Assembly: GCA_914767715.1 (NCBI GenBank)
Contig: OU612065.1
Coordinates: 40,736,001-40,800,000, forward strand
DNA from: Membranipora membranacea
Lineage: Eukaryota > Bryozoa > Gymnolaemata > Cheilostomatida > Membraniporidae
Length of the DNA stretch: 64,000 nucleotides
Direction: 5' to 3'
Both the position numbers and the translations under genes were made by a program. Position 1 is the stretch's first letter. Every line of letters begins with the position of its first letter. The notes below the pieces were generated by a model. That model was given only the letters and a program-made list of their open reading frames with translations, searched no databases and was not told the origin of the DNA. Below, in pieces: positions 26,001 to 39,024 of this stretch.

Positions 26001-29000
26001 GCTTATACAGTATAATCACGCTTATACTGTATAATCACACTTATACTGTATAATCACACTTATACTGTATAATCACACTTATACAGTATAATCACGCTTA
26101 TACTGTATAATCACACTTATACTGTATAATCACACTTATACTGTATAATCACGCTTATACTGTATAATCACGCTTATACTGTATAATCACACTTATACTG
26201 TATAATCACACTTATACTGTATAATCACACTTATACTGTATAATCACACTTATACTGTATAATCACACTTATACTGTATAATCACACTTATACTGTATAA
26301 TCACGCTTATACAGTATAATCACGCTTATACTGTATAATCACACTTATACTGTATAATCACACTTATACTGTATAATCACACTTATACTGTATAATCACA
26401 CTTATACTGTATAATCACACTTATACTGTATAATCACACTTATACTGTATAATCACACTTATACTGTATAATCACACTTATACTGTATAATCACACTTAT
26501 ACTGTATAATCACACTTATACTGTATAATCACACTTATACTGTATAATCACACTTATACTGTATAATCACACTTATACTGTATAATCACACTTATACTGT
26601 ATAATCACACTTATACTGTATAATCACACTTATACTGTATAATCACACTTATACTGTATAATCACACTTATACTGTATAATCACACTTATACAGTATAAT
26701 CACACTTATACTGTATAATCACACTTATACTGTATAATCACACTTATACTGTACAGTCCAATTTACATTTTAATTTTATTTACAGCACAAGCCCATTTAC
26801 AGCATTATCCCATTTACTGTACAGTCCCACATACTGTACAATCTCACTTACTGTACAATCCCATTTACGTTTTAATTCCATTTACAGCACAAGCCCACTT
26901 ACATTTTTATCCCACTTACAGTACAACTTGACATAAAGACTTACCTGGCTCAGAGTGTACAGACTCCTGATGACTCAGTATATAATATAGGAACACTAGC
27001 TGTGAGGCAAAGTTATCCCCACCGCCTCCTCCCTCTGCTGGGTTATCTCCCCTGTCGACTGATGAAGGAGGAGGAGATGTAAAGTGTTGTTTGATCCTGT
27101 CCTCGTTTAGTTGTGGGTTAGCTGATCTGACGTTGTGCTGTTGAGGCATAGTACTGGATACATAGAGTGATATCATCTGAGTTATCATAGGGTGGAGAGG
27201 CAGAGACACGCTGCCTAACTGTAAATATTATATGAGCACATTCTCAGACTAAAGGAGAGCACATTCTCGGTCTATACCCACATTCTGATGTTAGAGTCTG
27301 ATATAAGGCATTTAGGTATATTTGAAAATACGAAATTGCTCCATGCTACCACTTTCCCTAATTGAAGAGTGTAATTGTTATACCTCTGCGGACCTTGGGC
27401 ATCTTGATACAGCACTACAATTCCAAACGAAATACATGAAAAAACTTGACACAAACACACCAAATATAGCACACTTATCTCGTAGGTTTAGTTTTAGTTA
27501 AAAGCTTTAGAAGGACTAAAGCAATATATGGTCTGGCAGCTAGTTCTGCAGTAGCTGTGCAATATTTCGACACTTGAACAAGTCATAGCTCTCTTCTGAG
27601 TAAAAATGATGTGTAGTTTTAGAAATTGCCCCCTTTTCTCATCTATCAAAATCAGATATAATTTTATACATTAGTCGCATGTTTCTCTTGTTTGTTATGC
27701 AGTCCCTTACTCAATCTTCTTTATATCGCTGTTTGTTATGCAGTCGCTTACTCAATCTTCTTTATATTGCTTTTTAAAACTTTTTAATATTGTATTGGTG
27801 ATTATGTCTAATAGTTATTTTCACAGTTTAAACCTCCCAAATATTTGACGTTGAGTGGCAGCGACCTCTGGATGTTCATTTTGGGGCAAAAAGTGCCCTT
27901 TTTAATTGTGCTCTCTGTGCCTTGTTTTTGAGGTATTTGATTAGTTTATGCTTTCACCATATAGAGGAGGCATGGCACTAACTGGAGGAGTGATATTTTG
28001 GTGAAACTTTATGATTTTAGGCCTCCTGTCTTCGAGACTTGAAATTGATTTTTGCAATAGTAATAGGGCCATTTCTGACCCCTCATTACACGCGACCCCA
28101 ATAATGAAGAAACTAAAATTTCCAATTCATTATACCATTTTGGTCTTGTACTGTCATTTCAAACAATAATCTTACCAGCTTACAGATCCTGGTTGTCACA
28201 ACTGTAACAGATAATAACCCAAATTTTAACTAATTTAGGTCAAAATTTTCCAGCCAAAAATCAGAAATTCAGAAAGATGTCAGTCAAATTTGTTGTCAGC
28301 ATGATGAACAACAGGAGATTGTCTAGGTTTTGATCGAAGCGATTGTTGATTATGGCTTTACATCTTGAGTTATTTGGATTTTTGTGGCTAAACCAGCTTT
28401 ATTTGGTCCAAAACATGCACTTTTTTCCAGCCAAAAAACTGAAAATAGGTTAAACAACATGTTATACACACTAGCTTCCATTAAACTAGAGAGTATTTCC
28501 GAGGTTTTGATCGAGGCGTTTGATGATAAATTCAGTTGTAGAGAAGTTATGAGCATAAGCATTTCTCTTTCCATGCTAAACAATCACCCAAAAAAGGTGA
28601 TCCATTGTTGTACACAATGTGCTTTGCATGTAATACTGCTTAGATTTTCATCACACTTTTGCATAACGTAATTTACTGCATCATTTTGCCCATTGCTGCC
28701 TATATGTATTCAATGTATTTTAGTTTATGTACAATTAATCAAGTTAGGAAAATGCGGTTTGAAAAAATTTGCGATATTCAACACAAGTCAGACTACTAGC
28801 AACGTGTCAGTGAAGGAAATTTTGAAATGGGACAAGTAGTTCCTGAGAAACTGAAAAGGCGATATATCACGTTAGGAGATATATCACATTAGGCGATATA
28901 TCACGTTAGGCGATATATCACGTTAATGATAGTTAGCACAATAATATCCTAAATGAATAAATAATGATATCAACACCGAGATTTGGTCATTTTATTAGGG

Positions 29001-32000
29001 GTTTTAAACAGACTCTACAATCACTCAGACCTTTCTGTTCCCTCATTACTAACCTGATTAGTGACCCATTCAGCTATAGAAACGTTGTGTTTAGAGAAGG
29101 CGCGGCTCTTAAGTAGCTGACATACACAATGTATAGGTAGATAACCTGTCATATTAGCATTCAGATTCTTAGTGACAGATAAGAGTACCGTCAGCTGAGA
29201 TATCACCTGTCAACATACATCTACTTATATAACTCTGGCTCTGGTCTAGAGTCTACCAACGCAATAATATGGCAGAAGTAGGCCAGTTAATAACCTGCTC
29301 TACTTGTGTAATCTACCCTCAAACACGTAGATACTTTCAACAGACCTAAAGTTCTGCAAGCTTCATGATGAGAATTCCAGTCATCGACTTACCCGAATCT
29401 AAGCCTAAGATAATTGATATGATCGCCGAGGGACTTACTGATATCATGGCTATATATATGACATTAAAAAGGACTCACCGGTTCTGTGAACACTTCATAT
29501 GTAATGATTTGTTTCAGGATTGTGTTGGATAGCTTCACTGTCGATGGCTTAAAATAAATAGGTCAGACAATTTAGTAACCTCATTTTAATCACATAAATA
29601 CATACATGTTGTGAATGGTCTATTTCCTCGGCGAAAGCAATTAAAACAAGATGAGAAACATGGCTCAGAAAGAATAAGGTAAAATCGCAATGTAGTTAGC
29701 TAAAGTAAGCCAAGTAATGCAGTACTATGTAATATGGTATTATGTAATATATTAGTACCTTGATAGAGAGATAGTTAGAGATCATCTCAGAGATAGTAGT
29801 CAGCTGATTACTATGATAATGTATGGCTATCAGCAGCAGAAACTGTCCTATACTTGTATCGTTACAACTGTAATTATATAATCATATATTATAGTTTAGT
29901 ATTATGTGTGAGTCTTACCATGTATATAGTTTAATATTATGTGTGAGTCTTACCTTGTATATAGTTTAGTATTATATGAGAGGCTTACCTTGTATATAGT
30001 TTAGTATTATATGAGAGGCTTACCTCGTATATAGTTTAGTATTATATGAGAGGCTTACCTTGTATATAGTTTAGTATTATATGAGAGGCTTACCTTGTAT
30101 ATAGTTTAGTATTATATGAGAGGCTTACCTTGTATATAGTTTAGTATTATATGAGAGGCTTACCTTGTATATAGTTTAGTATTATATGAGAGGCTTACCT
30201 TGTATATAGTTTAATATTATATGAGAGGCTTACCTTGTATATAGTTTAGTATTATATGAGAGGCTTACCTCGTATATAGTTTAGTATTATATGAGAGGCT
30301 TACCTTGTATATAGTTTAGTATTATATGAGAGGCTTACCTTGTATATAGTTTAGTATTATATGAGAGGCTTACCTTGTATATAGTTTAGTATTATATGAG
30401 AGGCTTACCTTGTATATAGTTTAGTATTATGTGAGAGGCTTACCTTGTATATGGTTTAGTATTATATGAGAGGCTTACCTTGTATATAGTTTAGTATTAT
30501 ATGAGAGGCTTACCATGCGTATAGTTTAGTATTATATGAGAGGCTAACCTTGTATATAGCTTAGTATTATATGAGAGGCTTACCTTGTATATAGTTTAGT
30601 ATTATATGGGAGGCTTACCTTGTATATAGTTTAGTATTATATGAGAGGCTTACCTTGTATATAGTTTAGTATTATATGAGGGGCTTACCTTGTATATAGT
30701 TTAGTATTATATGAGAGGCTTACCTTGTATATAGTTTAGTATTATATGAGAGGCTTACCTTGTATATAGTTTAGTATTATATGAGAGGCTTACCTTGTAT
30801 ATAGTTTAGTATTATATGGGAGGCTTACCTTGTATATAGTTTAGTATTATATGAGAGGCTTACCTTGTATATAGTTTAGTATTATATGAGGGGCTTACCT
30901 TGTATATAGTTTAGTATTATATGAGAGGCTTACCTTGTATATAGTTTAGTATTATATGAGAGGCTAACCTTGTATATAGTTTAGTATTATATGAGAGGCT
31001 TACCTTGTATATAGTTTAGTATTATATGAGAGGCTTACCTTGTATATAGTTTAGTATTATATGAGAGGCTTACCTTGTATATAGTTTAGTATTATATGAG
31101 AGGCTTACCTTGTATATAGTTTAGTATTATATGAGGGGCTTACCTTGTATATAGTTTAGTATTATATGAGAGGCTTACCTTGTATATAGTTTAGTATTAT
31201 ATGAGAGGCTAACCTTGTATATAGCTTAGTATTATATGAGAGGCTTACCTTGTATATAGTTTAGTATTATATGGGAGGCTTACCTTGTATATAGTTTAGT
31301 ATTATATGAGAGGCTTACCTTGTATATAGTTTAGTATTATATGAGGGGCTTACCTTGTATATAGTTTAGTATTATATGAGAGGCTTACCTTGTATATAGT
31401 TTAGTATTATATGAGAGGCTAACCTTGTATATAGTTTAGTATTATATGAGAGGCTTACCTTGTATATAGTTTAGTATTATATGAGAGGCTTACCTTGTAT
31501 ATAGTTTAGTATTATATGAGAGGCTTACCTTGTATATAGTTTAGTATTATATGAGAGGCTTACCTTGTATATAGTTTAGTATTATATGAGGGGCTTACCT
31601 TGTATATAGTTTAGTATTATATGAGAGGCTTACCTTGTATATAGTTTAGTATTATATGAGAGGCTTACCATATATATAGTTTAGTATTATATGAGAGGCT
31701 TACCTTGTATATAGTTTAGTATTATATGGGAGGCTTACCTTGTATATAGTTTAGTATTATATGAGAGGCTTACCTTGTATATAGTATAGTATTATATGAG
31801 GGGCTTACCTTGTATATAGTTTAGTATTATATGAGAGGCTTACCATGTATATAGTTTAGTATTATATGAGAGGCTTACCTTGTATATAGTTTAGTGTTAT
31901 ATGAGAGGCTTACCTCGTATATAGTTTAGTATTATATGAGAGGCTAACCTTGTATATAGTTTAGTATTATATGAGAGGCTTACCTTGTATATAGTTTAGT

Positions 32001-35000
32001 ATTATGTGAGAGGCTTACCTCGTATATAGTTTAGTATTATGTGAGAGGCTTACCTCGTATATAGTTTAGTATTATATGAGAGGCTTACCTTGTATATAGT
32101 TTAGTATTATATGAGAGGCTTACCTCGTATATAGTTTAGTTTTATATGAGAGGCTTACCATGTATATAGTTTAGTATTATATGAGAGGCTTACCTTGTAT
32201 ATAGTTTAGTATTATGTGCGAGGCCCCTGAGCCAGGACGAGAGTTGTTGTGAGTGATGAGACATCTGATGTACCGATGTTATCACAAGGCAGAGAGAGAG
32301 AATCACCAACTGCATATCCTGATCTGTCTTCAGAGGGAGGTGAGGAAACAGCTCATATATACTCTCCAGCTCATAGTCTGCAAACCTGTGATACAGACAT
32401 GATAACGTTATGTTATATATCTGGTATATTTGAGAGCATGTTTATATGGCCCAGTATCACTTCTAACCTCCTCGCAGTTTGTAACAGAAATATAAGGGAC
32501 ATGATACTCCTGATGCGTTTATTGAATGATTGATTTGAAACATTATGACGACATGAGTTGACCAACTGTTTACCTGTTTGGGAATCTCAGTTGGTTCACG
32601 AGAATACCAAACAGTGATGAGAACAAACACTAAGCTTACTTATAAGCGATGATCTCTCTTAGACAGGCGTACAATCTTATTAGGGTAGACATTTTGTTAT
32701 GATCTATCTGACATACTCCAGGTTCTATTATAGCAGACTTGAGCTCACGAGATAATATTTTTCTTATCATAGATAGTAGTGGTGACTCCTCAGTAGGCGA
32801 ACTCTACAATACAGTTAATTATATGGTGGGTTATAGACTACCCAAATACCAATGTATGTTATAGTCAGGCAGTTACTTATGATAAAGTTTTGTCAGATTT
32901 GCATGTTAAAAACATTCAATGCTTTACTTGGCATGAGTTATTGATGGTTGAAGATGTGCCTCCCATAATGGAAGGTAACTACCATTCTCTGCATTATGAT
33001 GTCACAGTCTCCCGGAAGTGCAATACAAATAACAAGTCCTTCCAGGAGATTGAAACATCATAATTCAGAGAATGGGAGTTACCTTCCCTTATTGGAGGCA
33101 CTTTTTCCATCATCAATGATTCATGCCAAGAAGAGCGTTGAATTTTTTACTCACAGCACAATATATATGTATACACATTGTATGCACACTTAGTAAATAT
33201 ACATACTATATATGTATATCTTTAATTGATGCAGTGATCATATTAGGCTACTGGCAGAAATCAGATAACCCACATCAGTGTTTGATCCGATGTATTGAAA
33301 TGAAATGAAAGGGAAATTAAATTTCACGCTCACCCCTTGGCTTCTGGGTACAAGTAACATCTTAGCGATCCTCTTATGAGTAAATATGAACTCAGCTATC
33401 GCATGTAGATTCGGTTCACCGCATCCGACATAAAGCCAAGCTAGTATCTGAGGTAACTTATTCTCTCTTACCTAAACACAATCAATAATAGGTAAGATAT
33501 CGCTGTCAATAATAGGTAAGATATCGCTGTCAGTAATAGGTAAGATATCGCTGTCAATAATAGGTAAGATATCGCTGTCAGTAATAGGTAAGATATCGCT
33601 GTCAGTAATAGGTAAGATATCGCTGTCAATAATAGGTAAGATATCGCTGTCAATAATAGGTAAGATATCGCTGTCAGTAATAGGTAAGATATCGCTGTCA
33701 GTAATAGGTAAGATATCGCTGTCAGTAATAGGTAAGATATCGCTGTCAATAAAGCAATGACGGTCGATTAGTTATAGTGAATGTTAGCATTGCTAACAGC
33801 ATAGAGGACAAAATATAAGCATGTGATGGACAAAGTGTGAGGCCTCATCAGGAGACAGTGTACATATTGAACTTTTCGGTTTCGATTAGGATTTCGTAGT
33901 TTTCCATTGTCAAAAGGACTTTGATTATGAAATTCCACGTTTTGGCCCTTGAAACAAGTCGATGTAGTTATTAAGTAATGACTCACACAGGTTTTAACAG
34001 CTTGTGTAGCAGTAGTAGGGCTTATCTCACATATAAACTTTATCACTTCTGTCCTGCCTTGTTGTATCTTCTCGGAGTCTGTCTCCTTACTGTTAGTTAT
34101 CAGCCAGCAGCAAACTGTCATATCACAAACATATATAACCGATAAAGTCACCACACAAAATAATATACTGTCACATCCCTTCATATATAACCAATAAAGT
34201 CACCACACTACATAATATACTGTCACATCACTATCATATATAACCGATATAGTCACCACACTACATAATATACTGTCACATCACAAACATATATAACCAA
34301 TCAAGTCACCACACTACATAATATACTGTCACATCACTATCATATATAACCAATAAAGTCACCACACTACATAATATACTGTCACGTCACAAACATATAT
34401 AACCAATCAAGTCACCACACTACATAATATACTGTCACATCACTATCATATATAACCGATAAAGTCACCACACTACATAATATACTGTCACATCACTATC
34501 ATATATAACCAATAAAGTCACCACACTACATAATATACTGTCACATCACTATCATATATAACCGATATAGTCACCACACTACATAATATACTGTCACATC
34601 ACTATCATATACAACCAATAAAGTCACCACACTACATAATATACTGTCACATCACTATCATATATAACCAATAAAGTCACCACACTACATAATATACTGT
34701 CACATCACTATCATATATAACCAATCAAGTCACCACACTACATAATATACTGTCACATCACTATCATATATAACCGATAAAGTCACCACACTACATAATA
34801 TACTGTCACATCACTATCATATATAACCGATATAGTCACCACACTACATAATATACTGTCACATCACAAACATATATAACCAATATAGTCACCACACTAC
34901 ATAATATACTGTCACATCACTATCATATATAACCGATAAAGTCACCACACTACATAATATACTGTCACATCACTATCATATATAACCGATATAGTCACCA

Positions 35001-38000
35001 CACTACATAATATACTGTCACATCACTATCATATATAACCAATAAAGTCACCACACTACATAATATACTGTCACATCACTATCATATATAACCAATAAAG
35101 TCACCACACTACATAATATACTGTCACATCACAAACATATATAACCAATCAAGTCACCACACTACATAATATACTGTCACATCACTATCATATATAACCG
35201 ATAAAGTCACCACACTACATAATATACTGTCACATCACTATCATATATAACCGATATAGTCACCACACTACATAATATACTGTCACATCACTATCATATA
35301 TAACCAATAAAGTCACCACACTACATAATATACTGTCACATCACTATCATATATAACCAATAAAGTCACCACACTACATAATATACTGTCACATCACTAT
35401 CATATATAACCAATAAAGTCACCACACTACATAATATACTGTCACATCACAAACATATATAACCAATATAGTCACCACACTACATAATATACTGTCACAT
35501 CACTATCATATATAACCGATAAAGTCACCACACTACATAATATACTGTCACATCACAATCATATATAACCAATAAAGTCACCACACTACATAATATACTG
35601 TCACATCACTATCATATATAACCAATAAAGTCACCACACTACATAATATACTGTCACATCACAAACATATATAACCAATATAGTCACCACACTACATAAT
35701 ATACTGTCACATCACAAACATATACAACCAATAAAGTCACCACACTACATAATATACTGTCACATCACTATCATATATAACCGATATAGTCACCACACTA
35801 CATAATATACTGTCACATCACTATCATATATAACCGATATAGTCACCACACTACATAATATACTGTCACATCACAATCATATATAACCAATAAAGTCACC
35901 ACACTACATAATACACTGTCACGTCACAAACATATATAACCAATCAAGTCACCACACTACATAATATACTGTCACATCACAATCATATATAACCGATAAA
36001 GTCACCACACTACATAATATACTGTCACATCACTATCATATATAACCGATATAGTCACCACACTACATAATATACTGTCACATCACAATCATATATAACC
36101 AATAAAGTCACCACACTACATAATATACTGTCACATCACTATCATATATAACCAATAAAGTCACCACACTACATAATATACTGTCACATCACAAACATAT
36201 ATAACCAATAAAGTCACCACACTACATAATATACTGTCACATCACAATCATATATAACCAATAAAGTCACCACACTACATAATATACTGTCACATCACAA
36301 TCATATATAACCAATTAAGTCACCAAACTACATAACAGACAGTTTTCTGAGCTTTGATTTAGGCCTTCATTCGGAGTTGTCCTCCAGTTTGGTACTTTTA
36401 ACCCAGGAAGCATAGTAAAAAGGAGCTGAAATGGGGGTTATCTTGAAAACCACTTCTAATAGGATAAAAATGTTTTTGATTGAAAATGTGCACCATAGAA
36501 AACTCATAAGGACATAGTTTTGGATATAATAGTGGTATTCGGATAGTCATTTATAGCAATCTCTGCCTGTTTTGCGATTGAGATTAATCACCTCTCAAGC
36601 CCCCAATGATTTGGAAACCCTGACCCAGAGGGGTTTCAATGGTGCAGATTCTGAATCAAAAATCATTTTTATCCTATTGTAAGCGATTTAAAAGATAACC
36701 CCTTTTCAGCTCCTTTTTCCTATGCTTCGTCGGTTAAAAGTACCAAACTGGAGAGAGAACAACTCACAATAAAGGCCTAAATCAAAGCTCTAAAAACTGT
36801 CCATAATCTAGTTAATTAGCTGGTAACATGAAGGGAGTGTAGTGGAGAATGAGTTAGCTCAAATCTGTTAAACTTGTTATCTGTGCACTCAAGTATCCAA
36901 TCAATCACCCAACATGAGGGTATAAATACAGACTGAGCTAACAGACTACACTCCGGCAGCAGAGCTAACAGCAGAGCTAACAGCAGAGCTAACAGCAGAG
37001 CTAACAGCAGAGCTAACAGCAGAGCTAACAGCAGAGCTAACAGATAACACGCCGGCAGCAGAGCTAACAGCAGAGCTAACAGCAGAGCTAACAGCAGAGC
37101 TAACAGCAGAGCTAACAGCAGAGACTGCGGGCTAATTATGTATGGGTCTCAAACTCCCATCTCAACAACGAATAATAAAAAATGACAAAATTTCGATGAG
37201 TTTTTCAAATTATGAAGAGTGAGAAATTAAGCAGCAGATACAAGCTTATTCTCTCTAATGCATGGCGTGAAAAAAACTGCTTATGGTACCTTCAACCAAA
37301 TTACCAGGGATATATTCATTATACTTTTAAAGATCGTCACTGACATAATGTTATCATAAAAGCATCAAGGATATCTTTTCATTGAATATGAAGTTTATAG
37401 GAATCTGGGCAATACATCTGCTTACAAATTAAATTATAACAGTTAATGCATACTAACCTTCATTGACAGACCAAGGACAGTTGAGCAGGACTTTTTTTAT
37501 CATATCTAGAGAGTTATTGATATGTAGAAGAGCACCTATCACTTCTGTAGTCGGCAGCAGGGACGGAAGTTCTACAATATATAAAGTAATAAATGCAATA
37601 TGAGAAAACTTAGGCTGTGTCTCGAATTCATATTGAAGTCACTTGCCAGACAATGTTCTATATTCTATGAGCCTCATTGAAAACCTGAACTTACTAAATA
37701 AGCGATTTCATTGTACATTGAACGCTAACACAGATTAAATTTTTTAGGTGTGTCTCAATCATAAACATATAATTACTTTAGTTATGTGTTTATGGCCACA
37801 ATATACTAGCTGTTGGTGCTTTTTTTCTGGTCGAAGTTCTTGTATGTAGATGATACTTGATAACTTGGATGAGCTGAATGTAGATAAGTAACAAATTCAA
37901 AAATAGGGAGGAGATAACTTCTACTTATCTAATAAATACAAAGTAATCTATGTTTGAGATGATTGGGACAGAGTAGTTCGCCATCGATGGGACTATCTCT

Positions 38001-39024
38001 GTTGCTCCATTACACACAGAGTAGGCCTACTTATTTTATAAAACTCACCAAGTAACGCGATACAAATTAAATTTGTGATAATATCTCTAAACAGTAGAAG
38101 CTGTAGAATCTTTGGGCTCTGTAAGACAGCAGCAGTCTCCTCTGATAACTGAAACCAGTAATCAATCATAGCTTATTATAGGCAGCGTGTAATGTGATTT
38201 GACAGATTCTATAATTAATACATTACTTGGCCTTCCATGATATATTGACAGTTTATAGAAGATACAAAACATAATTGTCGTCATATTCCCGAATTCTGCC
38301 GCATCCAAAACAAAGAACGACAAGAAGGAAGTGTTGAAGATTGGACGCTGACGTTGATTAACAAAGCAGACCTCTCCGGATAACTGAACCATCAGCCACT
38401 TGAGCTCGGTGACGACAGTCCTCAGTTGTTGAGTTGTACTGCTCGTCTCGAAGCTAGTTAGATCCTCGTTCTGTCTTATCTTGTCACCTGATTGAATTTG
38501 CTTCTTTCTGTATGAATAAAACAATAGGCCTATATATAAAATACGAAAATTTCCTAAACGCAGATAATTGATCTTAGGATTGACATGGTGAGTCATCAAT
38601 ACAGCAATAATATGTACGGACATGATCATTCAATTCCTCTCATTTGTCACATAATTATCATAATAAATTCAATTACTGACTGCACGATTTACTTTTTCTG
38701 ACAGCTAGTTCTAAGCTGATCTAACTAAGGTATACAATTTCACCTCAATGAAACTGAGTTCCGGCAATCAGTGTAGACCACATTGAAGTCCGTCGATAAA
38801 GACTCAATCAGAAAATTAACTTCGTTAAAATTCAGCAGCTTCTGCAGCAGAAGTTGCCTTCTTTTCATCCATTCACTTGAAGCTATCCCATCACTTGATG
38901 CACAGAGGGCACATCTTGTGAGAAGAGGAAGGACAACCTTTAGATTCTCATCCTTGTTACTAGTAAGTTTCTTGACATCAAAGCTTTCAAGTTGTTTGAA
39001 AAAAATCTTATCAGTCTGCAACAT
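20004..39024 (-). CDS. INTS2: Integrator complex subunit 2
   Basis: Twenty-one exons: 39024-38744, 38507-38227, 38141-38049, 37571-37458, 34114-33987, 33471-33334, 32803-32640, 32385-32194, 29867-29759, 29547-29479, 29194-29054, 27218-26945, 25650-25521, 24646-24516, 23969-23771, 23467-23360, 22384-22147, 21865-21755, 21197-21090, 20774-20669 and 20155-20004. They sum to 1088 residues with all phases consistent; human INTS2 is ~1200. INTS2 is a helical-repeat subunit of the nuclear Integrator complex, which cleaves snRNA 3' ends and ends transcription of paused RNA polymerase II. Diagnostic blocks in family order: VVLPLLTRCALCA, ELPSLLPTTEVIGALLHI, NANMTGYLPIHCVCQLL, QLVFLYYILSHQES, KTTQSYSSSLISSLPTKRL, MVIDPLLVLQC, SATLQILLEHCLPD, CGVPSMHICLDYIPELLAQP. 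Introns 4, 5, 8, 12, 13 and 16 are mostly minisatellite. The C-terminus is shorter than in human, and AGAGTAAGT near the stop could be a donor to an unseen last exon. The exon 19 donor is GTCAGC (weak). Confidence 0.93.
20093..20424. repeat. 166-bp tandem duplication across the last INTS2 acceptor
   Basis: Two copies (20093-20258 and 20259-20424) differ by one base seen by eye. Each contains the acceptor of INTS2 exon 21 and the first ~63 nt of that exon. Only the copy nearer the stop continues into the rest of the exon; the other lies in intron 20. Confidence 0.95.
22408..23008. repeat. 14-bp tandem array in INTS2 intron 16
   Basis: About 43 units of GGGGAGTAACRTCA, where R is A or G, with a rarer GGAGAG variant. 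The array ends ~24 nt from the exon 17 acceptor. The units do not resemble the splice site itself. Confidence 0.97.
24074..24190. repeat. ~46-bp direct repeat, 2 copies, INTS2 intron 14
   Basis: The segment starting ACCACCAGCCTAGATATTAC occurs at ~24076 and again at ~24145 with near identity. Confidence 0.85.
24815..25540. repeat. 31-bp array of the INTS2 exon 13 donor junction
   Basis: About 23 units. On the minus strand each reads CTACCCCTCTATAATAAA then GTAAGTAAT, copying the end of INTS2 exon 13 (CTACCCCTCTCTTATAAA) and its GTAAGT donor. The array starts at the exon end and fills most of intron 13 (25520-24647). Reading past the first donor gives an immediate TAA. Confidence 0.96.
25682..26752. 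repeat. 19-bp array in INTS2 intron 12
   Basis: About 56 units. On the minus strand each is TATAAGTGTGATTATACAG (some with C for T), so each ends in an acceptor-like ATTATACAG. The array ends ~32 nt before the used acceptor TTTTCTGTAG of exon 13. Degenerate, related short motifs continue to ~26930. Confidence 0.97.
27768..28926. mobile_element. Dispersed TIR element, copy 1 (INTS2 intron 11)
   Basis: About 1.15 kb closely matching 49413-49995 plus 51716-52246. The right end carries three to four tandem copies of GGCGATATATCACGTTA, the terminal inverted repeat. Short ORFs (28350-28583 minus, 28384-28671 plus) are shared by both copies but match no known domain, so the element looks non-autonomous. 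Confidence 0.85.
29892..32222. repeat. 35-bp array of the INTS2 exon 8 donor junction, ~66 copies
   Basis: On the minus strand each unit reads AATACTAAACTATATACAAG then GTAAGCCTCTCATAT. The first 20 nt are exactly the end of INTS2 exon 8 (coding ...NTKLYTR) and the rest is the intron start with its donor. The array fills almost all of intron 8 (32193-29868). Units show single-base variants (CGTATA for TGTATA, GGGGCT for GAGGCT) in higher-order blocks. Reading past the first donor gives AGG TAA. Confidence 0.98.
32956..33101. mobile_element. Foldback element in INTS2 intron 6
   Basis: Arms beginning GTGCCTCCCATAATGGAAGG on the left have a close reverse-complement on the right ending at 33101, with small mismatches. 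The spacer is ~50 nt. Confidence 0.8.
33480..33752. repeat. 24-bp array in INTS2 intron 5
   Basis: About 11 units. On the minus strand each contains CGATATCTTACCTATTATTG and ends with ACAG. The last unit runs directly into the exon 6 acceptor (GATTGTGTTTAG, exon start 33471). The period is a multiple of 3, so an artefactual TAISYLLL-repeat ORF appears. Confidence 0.96.
34120..36335. repeat. 53-bp array at the INTS2 exon 5 acceptor, ~42 copies
   Basis: On the minus strand each unit contains TGATGTGACAG, resembling the exon 5 acceptor TGATATGACAG at 34115. Flanking TATATAACC..AGTCACCACAC is also shared with the real acceptor context. Units alternate in small variants (CTATCA/CAAACA, GATAAA/AATAAA/GATATA/AATCAA). 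The array occupies two thirds of intron 4. Confidence 0.97.
36338..36801. mobile_element. 464-bp foldback element in INTS2 intron 4
   Basis: Long inverted arms (~130 nt, imperfect). The left starts GACAGTTTTCTGAGCTTTGA and the right ends with its near complement. Both arms hold GGTACTTTTAACC and TTTTTATCCTAT-type blocks in opposite orientation. It abuts the 53-bp array. No ORF. Confidence 0.85.
36956..37120. repeat. 12-bp array, INTS2 intron 4
   Basis: Two blocks of AGCAGAGCTAAC units separated by a short spacer with AACACGCCGGC, itself similar to the sequence just before the first block. Confidence 0.95.

Noticed and set aside
25682-26752. 19-bp array as the actual exon 13 acceptor
   Set aside because: Its ATTATACAG resembles an acceptor, but the frame and family alignment place the used acceptor at 25651, ~32 nt further on.
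28350-28671. Shared ORFs on both strands of the TIR element
   Set aside because: Conserved between two copies only because the copies are young. No domain, and both strands are open.
32249-32533. 94-residue plus-strand ORF
   Set aside because: Antisense shadow of INTS2 exon 8 and flanking intron.
33468-33749. ORF encoding TAISYLLL repeats (minus)
   Set aside because: It is a translation of the 24-bp intronic array; the period divisible by 3 keeps it open. The real exon begins at 33471.
22408-36335. CRISPR-like arrays
   Set aside because: Units are head-to-tail tandem repeats without unique spacers, in introns of animal genes.
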